A stretch of 59,300 nucleotides of DNA from an uncultured Verrucomicrobiales bacterium. Lineage in GTDB: Bacteria; Verrucomicrobiota; Verrucomicrobiia; Limisphaerales; Palsa-1400. The notes below the pieces were generated by a model. The model saw only the letters and a list, made by a program, of their open reading frames with translations. It was not told the origin of the DNA and ran no database searches. The number at the start of each line of letters is the position of its first letter. Within the stretch, counting starts at the first letter, position 1. The DNA lies in the NCBI GenBank assembly GCA_903927905.1, contig CAIYOY010000391.1, positions 1 to 59,300 on the forward strand. Direction: 5' to 3'. Of this stretch, positions 25,524 through 32,600 are shown piece by piece. The position numbers and the translations under genes were made by a program.

Positions 25524-25695
25524 AGGCTCCATCAGCTATGAAGATTGGCTGAAAGGGCGGCGTTTTCGGCGGGAATTGAGCAAACTGGTTGCTCCGGGTG
25601 TTATCCGGCGCAAATCCAGTTCCAAAGATCGTCGTCTGAAAAAACTTTTCAATGGCGAGCGCGGCCTCCCTTTCACCCCCACCGAGAAACTTTAG
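25486..25695 (+). CDS. 69-aa basic protein overlapping the nucleotidyltransferase gene
   Basis: The short ORF begins with ATG 25486 (MNIKLTVPSIPIEGSISYED) and is rich in Arg and Lys in its second half (LKGRRFRRELSKL, RRKSSSKDRRLKKLF). I recognise no family. It overlaps the previous gene by 38 bp in another frame, which indicates translational coupling. It ends 6 bp before the right-hand 35-bp repeat. As partner of a nucleotidyltransferase it could be an antitoxin, adaptor or nucleic-acid-binding subunit. This is a guess from arrangement only. Confidence 0.6.
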   Translation: MNIKLTVPSIPIEGSISYEDWLKGRRFRRELSKLVAPGVIRRKSSSKDRRLKKLFNGERGLPFTPTEKL

Positions 25696-25699
25696 GGCG

Positions 25700-27067
25700 T
25701 TATTTCCGGTTAAGAATAAAATGCAAAGCAGAATGTCCGGCCACCGTCTCCTCGCCGGCCTTGGTGAATCCGCAATATTCAAAGGCCCGGATGGACGCGG
25801 CGTTGGCCGGTTTGATCAAGGCGTGCAGCGTCGGGAAATTTCTCTCTTTGAAAACGCGGCGCACGCCCAGTCTGATCAGGTCAGCACCCAATCCCTGTCC
25901 ACGAAATTTTTTGTCCAGGCTTACGCTGACACTTTCGCGCTCAAAACGGATCTGGCCGACCGGATGGTCGGCCGCATCCACCCCGATGTAAAATGCACAG
26001 TAAAGATCCTGCATTTTTCCCGCAAACCATTGCTGATGGACTTCCCAGGGAATGGGATCGGATGAAAAAGAAACGGCGCGGGTTTCGGGGTCGTTGGCCC
26101 ATTCCCATAAAAGACGGCTATCTTCCTCCCGGGCCAGTCGAACCCTGATCCGTTCACTGGTGAGTTGTTGCACCACGCGGTCCGCTCCCTCGCCATCAAT
26201 CAGGGCGCGGCCCTTCTGGCTCATCTCCGCGCGTCTCACGGGGTCGGCCAACAGCGATGCGATTTTGGCGACATCAAATTTTTCCGCGATTCCGGACTGG
26301 ATCAAATTTTCCGCGTTATTGCGCTGATTATCCGCCAGCACCGAGACCATAAATGGCACGCCCAAAAAACACATTTCCCAACAAGTAGTGCCACCCGCGC
26401 AAAAAGCAAAATCGCTGGCCGCCAGGAGCGCCTCAAAATCGAACGGGTCAATCACCGTGCGATGTTTAGCCGAGGTTTGCAAAATGGCCCGGTGCGGATT
26501 CGCCGGGCCGATGACCACCGTGGCCTTGGTTTCCAGCGCCTGCATGATTTGCCAGGTCACATTATCCGGATCACTGCCGCCCATGGTGATGATGATGTTT
26601 TTGGCCTGATCGGGGACGGCTCGTTTGCTCTTGCGCCAGCGCCAATATCTTTTCCGCAACAGAACATAACGGCTGCCCAATAAAAGTTTGCCCGCTCCGA
26701 CATACCACTCCGCCCTGGCTCCGAGGTTTTGGTTCAGGATAAAATCCGCCTGATACGGCCCGGCATCACCACAATCATCTATCACCAACAGCTTGTACTT
26801 TTCCTTGACCAGCTTTTGATAATCCACCCGGAATTGATACCCGTCGATCACCACGCAAGCCGCCTTCACTTCATCGGCGAAAGCGAGGAGTTCGAGTGCG
26901 TCCTGCTCGCTGCCGGGAGGGCTTTGCAAAACTTTGGAAGATTTGGGCGCGCTGCCGACAAAATGCACTGTTCCCGGCCACGCCTCCGCCAATGCCCGGC
27001 AGCGCATGAAATGACCGATGCCGATCTGCGCATTCGCGTCTGTCCGGATGACCAGCGTCGGGTTCAT
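25700..27067 (-). CDS. pseG: Fused PseG-PseH: UDP-6-deoxy-AltdiNAc hydrolase plus acetyltransferase
   Basis: A 455-aa fusion. Residues 1 to about 295 match PseG: the opening RTDANAQIGIGHFMRCRALAEAW with the catalytic-loop His, VIDGYQF, VIDDCGDAG, NQNLGA, and the GT-B half with ITMGGSDPDN and CAGGTTCWEMC. Residues about 300-455 are a GNAT domain (VRLAREEDSRLLWEWANDPE, then DKKFRGQGLGADLIRLGVRR), as in PseH. It would acetylate the 4-amino sugar and remove UDP, two consecutive steps before PseI. It overlaps pseC by 4 bp. Its last codons form one copy of the 35-bp repeat. Confidence 0.87.
   Translation of the reverse strand: MNPTLVIRTDANAQIGIGHFMRCRALAEAWPGTVHFVGSAPKSSKVLQSPPGSEQDALELLAFADEVKAACVVIDGYQFRVDYQKLVKEKYKLLVIDDCGDAGPYQADFILNQNLGARAEWYVGAGKLLLGSRYVLLRKRYWRWRKSKRAVPDQAKNIIITMGGSDPDNVTWQIMQALETKATVVIGPANPHRAILQTSAKHRTVIDPFDFEALLAASDFAFCAGGTTCWEMCFLGVPFMVSVLADNQRNNAENLIQSGIAEKFDVAKIASLLADPVRRAEMSQKGRALIDGEGADRVVQQLTSERIRVRLAREEDSRLLWEWANDPETRAVSFSSDPIPWEVHQQWFAGKMQDLYCAFYIGVDAADHPVGQIRFERESVSVSLDKKFRGQGLGADLIRLGVRRVFKERNFPTLHALIKPANAASIRAFEYCGFTKAGEETVAGHSALHFILNRK
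25702..25736. repeat. 35-bp direct repeat, right copy (3' end of PseG-PseH gene)
   Basis: Identical over 35 bp to 24811-24845. It encodes the last 11 residues of the PseG-PseH protein and the first base of its stop codon. The other two stop-codon bases (25700-25701) belong to the module. Confidence 0.95.
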
Positions 27068-28200
27068 GCACGCAAGGCGTTTTTCAAGGCGGCGACCACC
27101 CGGTCTTGTTGCCGGTCCGTCAATTCATAATAGAGCGGCAGACTGATGGCTTCGCGGTAATATTTTTCCGCCACCGGAAAATCACCGGTCTTGAAACCGA
27201 GCTTTTGGTAATACGGCTGGGTGTGAACGGGGATATAATGCAGATTCACACCGATGCCGTTTTTTCGCAGCGTCTCAAAAACTTCGCGGTGCGATTTTTT
27301 GACGCGCACGATATACAGATGCCAGCTTGGGTTGGCATCAGGATGACACCAGGGCGTTTCCACCGGGAGATCTTTCAACAATTCGTTGTAGCGTTGCACG
27401 AGAGCGCGACGGCGTTGGACGAATTTCCCGATCCGATTCATTTGATTGAGGCCGAGCGCCGCCTGCAAGTCGGTGATGCGATAATTGTAGCCCAGATCAA
27501 TCTGCTGATAATACCACGGGCCGTGGCTCGCTTCGGTCATCCGCTTGGGATCGCGCGTGATGCCGTGCGTGCGGAGCAGGCAGGCCTTTTCGTAAATGTC
27601 CCGGCGATTGGTCATGATCATCCCGCCTTCCGCCGTGGTGATGATCTTCACCGGATGAAAACTGAACGTGGCCAGATCGGAAAAACGGCAATCACCGACC
27701 GGTTTCTTCTGATACGAACCGCCGATGGCGTGCGAGGCGTCTTCCATCACGGCAAAACCGTATTTATTTGACAGTAGCCGGATGGCCTTCATCTCGCAGC
27801 TTTGCCCGGCGAGATGGACCGGGGCGACGATTTTGGGGATCTTTTTCGCCTTCTTCAATTTCGCCGCCAACTGCTCCACATCCAGGTTGTAAGTGCGCGG
27901 ATTGATGTCAACAAAATCCACTTTGGCCCCGCAATAGAGTGCGCAATTGGCCGTGGCGACGAAGGTGATGGGTGAAGTCCAGAGCTGATCGCCCGGTTTC
28001 AGATCGAGGGCCAAAGCGGCCAGATGCAGTGCGGCGGTGCCATTGGCCAGGGCGACGGCGTATTTTGCACCGCAATATTCGGCCACGCGTTGTTCGAATT
28101 GTTCGATGGCGGGGCCTTGCGTCAGCCAGTCGGAGCGCAAAACCTTGACGACGGCGGCGATGTCCGCAGCGCTGATAGATTGTCGGCCATAGGGCAACAT
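27064..28200 (-). CDS. pseC: PseC: UDP-4-keto-6-deoxy-AltNAc aminotransferase
   Basis: A 378-aa DegT-family aminotransferase. It opens MLPYGRQSISAADIAAVVKV, as typical PseC proteins do. The PLP lysine lies in TFSFHPVKIITTAEGGMIM, the cofactor aspartate in VMEDASHAIGGSYQ, and ANGTAALHLAALALDLKPGD binds the phosphate. It transfers an amino group to the product of PseB. PseB itself is not encoded next to it or anywhere in this window. It leads the pseC-pseGH-(module)-pseI unit, with repeat-rich DNA upstream. Confidence 0.87.
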   Translation of the reverse strand: MLPYGRQSISAADIAAVVKVLRSDWLTQGPAIEQFEQRVAEYCGAKYAVALANGTAALHLAALALDLKPGDQLWTSPITFVATANCALYCGAKVDFVDINPRTYNLDVEQLAAKLKKAKKIPKIVAPVHLAGQSCEMKAIRLLSNKYGFAVMEDASHAIGGSYQKKPVGDCRFSDLATFSFHPVKIITTAEGGMIMTNRRDIYEKACLLRTHGITRDPKRMTEASHGPWYYQQIDLGYNYRITDLQAALGLNQMNRIGKFVQRRRALVQRYNELLKDLPVETPWCHPDANPSWHLYIVRVKKSHREVFETLRKNGIGVNLHYIPVHTQPYYQKLGFKTGDFPVAEKYYREAISLPLYYELTDRQQDRVVAALKNALRA

Positions 28201-28253
28201 GTAAACAGAACGCTAAAGGATGCAGGCGAAAGGCTAAAGCATAAAAGTTCTTC

Positions 28254-28455
28254 TTAACCACGGTGGCACGGATGGGCACGGATGATTTGCCCGCGAAACA
28301 CGCTAAAAAACGCGAAAAAGGAACTGAGAAAGATTTTTAGCCACAAAGAACGCAGAGAACACAAAAAGGAATTGCCAGAAAGCTCTTTTCCATTCGCGTA
28401 AATCCGTGCCATCTGTGGTTAAATTCTTTTTCGTGTATTTCGCGTTTTTCGCGGG
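28254..28455. repeat. Nested inverted arrangement of dispersed host repeats
   Basis: Positions 28254-28273 (TTAACCAC and GGCACGGAT blocks) are repeated inverted at 28402-28422, and the GCGAAA-type block near 28290-28318 is inverted at 28432-28455. A CCACAAAGAACGCAGAGAA block lies between. Related blocks occur at 33900-33975, 40531-40602 and 54421-54490. The 449-bp gap from 28201 to 28649 holds only these repeats and a nuclease gene remnant. Confidence 0.7.
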
Positions 28456-28591
28456 TAAAAGTTCGTGAAAATCTTTCTGAAAATTCGCGGATGCCCCAAC
28501 TCATGTTCCCAGATTCGCACCACCTTCCACCCCTTCTGCCGCAACGTCCGATTCACCAACAAATCCGAAGTCTTTTTTTCGGCAAAACGTC
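28419..28591 (-). pseudogene. C-terminal remnant of a Vsr/DUF559-type endonuclease
   Basis: The minus strand, read from 28591, encodes FAEKKTSDLLVNRTLRQKGW and then KVVRIWEHELGHPRIFRKIF, ending at a TAA in the flanking repeat. The RTLRQ-GW-V-RIWEHEL pattern is the C-terminal hallmark of very-short-patch-repair and DUF559-like nucleases. A TGA lies in frame just upstream and no N-terminal part is visible, so this is a decayed or truncated fragment of about 45 codons buried in dispersed repeats. Confidence 0.6.
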
Positions 28592-28649
28592 AGGCTTGCT
28601 GCTCGGCTCGCGGGTTCTCTCCTCCGAGGAGAGGGAGGCACGACCAGCG

Positions 28650-29369
28650 CTATGACATCTCGCCCACGATGCCGTTGGCATCCCAATTTTCCTGGCTGAT
28701 GGCATTGGGATCAACGCTCCAGCGGGCGGCGAGGCGGCCGACTTTTTCGCAGTTGGCGGCCAATAGGCCGTCGGTGGTGAAATGGTCGAGTTCGCTGCCG
28801 TAGTCGAAGGAGCGCAATCCAAGGTCTTTCTCCGCCGCAGTGATCGGACCTTCGTTCCAGAGGACGCCATCGCCCCAAGCGTAAGCCCGGTAGATGCGAC
28901 CGCTCTCGGTCAAAATCCAGGCGTGATGATTCACCACAGGATTGGCGTTGTAGTATTGCACCTGGCCAAGTTTCTGGCTGAGCCGGGAGATGAAATGGAA
29001 AAATTTATCCACGTCGTCGGAAGGATCGGGCAGCGCGGAACCCATGACCAAAATCCAGCCGGAGATGGCCGGGGAGATAAATAATTTGTCCTCTTTCGCT
29101 TCCACCAAACCTTCTTCCCAGGAACAAGGGGTCGCATGATGCAGCCGCAGGGCTGCTTGAACAGCAGTCCAATCTTCGCCTTTGATCGCCAGCCAACGGG
29201 TGGGTCGCGCAAGAATGGACGAGCGAAAGCCGGTGGCCAAAGGGCGGTTGGAGAAATCGAAACATTGCCGGGCGAAACCATCGGCGGCGCGTTCCATCCG
29301 GGAACGGCGCAAGGCGCAGTAAACAAAGAAAAGTCCGATACCCAACACGACCCCAAACGGAATCAACAT
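28650..29369 (-). CDS. Membrane-anchored protein of unknown function
   Basis: A 239-aa protein that I do not recognise. It begins with one hydrophobic helix (MLIPFGVVLGIGLFFVYCAL), a likely signal anchor, followed by a basic RRSRMERAADG and a soluble domain rich in Trp and Asp (ARPTRWLAIKGEDWTAVQAA, then ISGWILVMGSALPDPSDDVD and AYAWGDGVLWNEGP). The domain most likely lies outside the cytoplasm. ATG 29369 is chosen. A TTG at 29477 lies inside a repeat arm and would add 36 residues encoded partly by that repeat. It is transcribed alone, divergent from the PVC protein gene. Confidence 0.65.
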   Translation of the reverse strand: MLIPFGVVLGIGLFFVYCALRRSRMERAADGFARQCFDFSNRPLATGFRSSILARPTRWLAIKGEDWTAVQAALRLHHATPCSWEEGLVEAKEDKLFISPAISGWILVMGSALPDPSDDVDKFFHFISRLSQKLGQVQYYNANPVVNHHAWILTESGRIYRAYAWGDGVLWNEGPITAAEKDLGLRSFDYGSELDHFTTDGLLAANCEKVGRLAARWSVDPNAISQENWDANGIVGEMS

Positions 29370-29466
29370 CAGAAGCGCGGCAATTTCCTTCAATGCAATC
29401 TGGCTCACAGGATTTTGGACAACATAATCTTTTACGCGTTCATCTTCAACTCTGAATTTCCGGCAA

Positions 29467-29537
29467 TGGAGCGCCAAGCATTGCTCGGCACGAATGGAGC
29501 ATCCAGATAAACTCGCCGAGCAATGCTCGGCGCTCCA
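29467..29537. repeat. Inverted-repeat element, 22-bp arms
   Basis: Arms at 29467-29488 and 29516-29537 are reverse complements with one mismatch, built on GGAGCGCC and AGCATTGCTCGG. A 27-bp spacer repeats part of the arm (GGAGC). It lies between two divergent genes and may carry or affect their promoters. Confidence 0.75.
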
Positions 29538-29610
29538 ATCGGAATAACCAAACTGGCCCGTTACTGAATTTCCTGTTGCCTCAGAGCGTCAGAGGCAGTT
29601 TGATTTATCT

Positions 29611-32600
29611 ATGTCTCATCGGCTCCAAATTAAATGGGTTCTCTTGTGTTCAGCGTTTTTGCTGTCAGCCAGCGTTCTGGCGGCGGCGGAAAGTTTCGCG
29701 GTGCGCGAGGGTGACCGGATCGTATTGCTCGGCGATACGTTGATTGAACGCGAACAATCTTCCAGTTGGCTGGAAACGGTGCTTTATTCCCGGTTCGCCG
29801 ACCGCCATTTCATCGTGCGCAACCTCGGCTGGAGCGCTGATACGCCGGCCGGTGAATCGCGGGCGAGTTTTGATTTTGCCGAGGCGGACAAAGGTTTTCA
29901 GGCTTTGACCAACAAGGTGGCGGAAGAAAAACCGACGGTCATATTTCTTGGCTATGGCATGGCCAGTTCTTTTGATGGTGCGCCCGGGTTGCCCAAATTC
30001 AAGACTGACTTGAATCGCCTGATTGATGCCCTGCAGAAGAATGGGCCGGTGCGGTTTGTGATTTTCAGCCCGATCCGGCATCAGAAACTCGCGCCGCCTT
30101 TGCCCGATCCGGCCCGGCATAATAAGGAGCTGGAACTTTACACGTCGGCCCTGTTGGAGATTGCCCGGCAACGGGGTTTTCCATTCGTGGATCTTTTTCA
30201 TTGGCAACCGTCGGGCGCGGCGCGGGACAATTCCGACAATGGAATACATTTGACTCCAGCCGGTTATCAATCGCTGGCCCGGGAAGTGGAACGGCAATTG
30301 GGTTGGAAACTGCAATCCTTCAAGGGCAGCGCCAAACAGGAGGAGCAAATCCGCCAGATCGCCATGCAGAAGAACACGCTTTTCTTCGACCGCTGGCGTC
30401 CGCAAAACGAAACTTATCTGTTCGGTTTTCGCAAACATGAGCAGGGGCAGAACGCCAAGGAGATTACGCAATTCGATCCGTTGATCGAAGCGGCTGAACA
30501 AAAAATTTATGCCCTGCAAGATGTCATCGCCGGGAAAATCAAACACGCACCGGAAAGCAAAGTCAGCAAACCTCAAGCGTCGGATGCGCCTTATAAACTT
30601 GCGCCTCTTCCGAAGCCGGATTTTGAAGTGGAACCGGGTTTTGAGATCAGTTTGTGGGCGGAGAATCCCTTGATGGCCAAACCGATCCAGATGAATTTTG
30701 ATCCGCAGGGGCGGTTGTGGGTCGCGAGTTCGGAGATTTATCCGCAAATCACGCCGGGCCAGAAAGCCAATGATAAAATCATCATTCTCGAAGACACCAA
30801 AGGCACCGGACACGCCGATAAATCCACGGTTTTTGCCGACGGCTTGTTCATTCCCACCGGGGTGGAGCCGGGCGATGGCGGCTGTTACGTCGGCCAAAGC
30901 ACGGAACTGCTGCATCTCATGGATACGGATGGCGACGGCAAGGCGGATAAGAAGCGGGTGGTGCTGTCAGGATTCGGCACGGAAGATACGCATCATATCG
31001 TGCATACGTTGCGCTGGGGCCATGACGGAATGCTTTATTTTGATCAATCCATTTATATCCATAGTCACTTAGAAACGCCGAATGGTGTGGTGCGTTTGAA
31101 CAGCGGCGGTGTTTTTCATCTGCGCCCGCCCACGATGGAACTGGATGTTTTTGTGCGCGGCTTTTGCAATCCGTGGGGGCATCAGTTTGATGAATTTGGC
31201 GAATCGTTCATCACGGATGGAGCAGGTGGGGGAGGGATCAATTTCGGGATTCCGGGCGCGACCTATTTTACGTATGCCAACATGCGCCGGGAAATGGCCA
31301 GTGTCAGTCCGGGCAAATATCCGAAATTTTGCAGCCTGGAAATCATCCGCAGCCAGCAATTTCCAGATGATTTTCAGGGAAATTTTTTGACGGCGGATTT
31401 TCGGGCCCATCGCATCGCGCGGTTTTCCATCAACGAGGACGGCGCGGGTTATGTGACCAAGGAGATGTCGGATTTCGTGCGCAGCACGAATGTGACGTTC
31501 CGGCCGATTGATCTGAAGTTCGGCCCGGACGGCGCGCTCTACATCGCGGATTGGTCGAATCCGATCATCAATCACGGCGAAGTGGATTTCCGGGATGCAC
31601 GGCGGGATCATGAGCATGGCCGCATCTGGCGGGTGACCGCCAAGGGGCGTCCGTTGTTGCCGAAGCAGAATTTGATCAAGGCTAAGAATGAGAAATTATT
31701 TGCGGAGTTGCTTTCGCCGAACGCGAATACGGCGCAACAGGCCCGGCGGGTTTTAACGGAGCGAGGAACGGCCATTCTGGGCGATCTGAAAAAATGGACC
31801 AGGCAGCAGACCGAAGACGAGGCTTTGATGCAGGCGTTGTGGATGTATCAGTCGTTGAATGTGCGTAATGATGGTTTGCTGGATAAAGTTTTGGCCGCCC
31901 AAGATGGAAAAATTCGCGCGGCGGGGGTGCGGGTACTGAGTTTTTGGACACGGCCGAACGACATGGAAGTTTATCAACGATTGCTAATGGATTCGCATCC
32001 GCGCGTTCGGCTCGAAGCCCTTCGGGCGGTGGCGACCATTCCATCGCTTCGGGCGGCGGAATTGGTTTTGAGTGTGACCGATAAGCCGATGGATCCGTTT
32101 GTGGATTATGCTGCGTGGCTTAGCATCAACGATCTGGCGGCCTCGTGGGTGGACGGCGTGAAATCCGGCGCGTGGCCGGTTGAAGGCCGTGAGAAGCAAC
32201 TGGAGTTTGGTTTGAACGCGATCATGCCGGGTTTGGCGGGCGAGGCCTTGACCGCATTGCTGGAAAAGCAGCCGTTGACCAGCGACGGCAAGGGGCCGTG
32301 GATTGAATTGATCGGTCGCGCTGGCACGCCGCATGAGCTGCAACTTCTCTATGATAAAGTTTTGCGTCGCGAGTTTAAGGATGCAGCATTGCTTCGCGCA
32401 CTGGCCGCGTTGCAAAGCGCGTCTGACTCGCGCGGCAAACTGCCAACGGAAAAACTGGCTGACATTGGAAACTTTTTCGATGGTCGCAATGACGCCGTTC
32501 GCGTGGCGGCGATTCATTTGGCGGAAAGCTGGAAGGCTGGGGTGGCCGATAAGTTGATCGCGCTGGCCGGTTCGGCTGATACTTCGGCGGCGGTGCGGGA

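Larger units (their letters stand above)
24811..25736 (+). mobile_element. Inserted two-gene module bounded by 35-bp direct repeats
   Basis: The repeat copies start 891 bp apart, and the 856 bp between them contain just two plus-strand genes, opposite to the pse operon. Deleting one repeat copy and the intervening DNA joins the PseG-PseH gene to pseI with a 6-bp gap and a TGA stop. With the module present, the stop is a TAA completed by module DNA, so the host protein is unchanged. This is the pattern of an att-like insertion at a gene 3' end. No recombinase, terminal inverted repeat or attC palindrome is visible, so the mechanism is unknown. Confidence 0.65.

Noticed and set aside
25690-25710. 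Possible integron attC site at the module edge (GGGCGTTA)
   Set aside because: The bases after GTT do not fit GTTRRRY, no partner core or long palindrome is present, and the boundary is instead a 35-bp direct repeat.
28650-29477. Longer start at TTG 29477 for the membrane-anchored protein
   Set aside because: The added residues are encoded partly by an inverted-repeat arm. The ATG at 29369 directly precedes a membrane helix.
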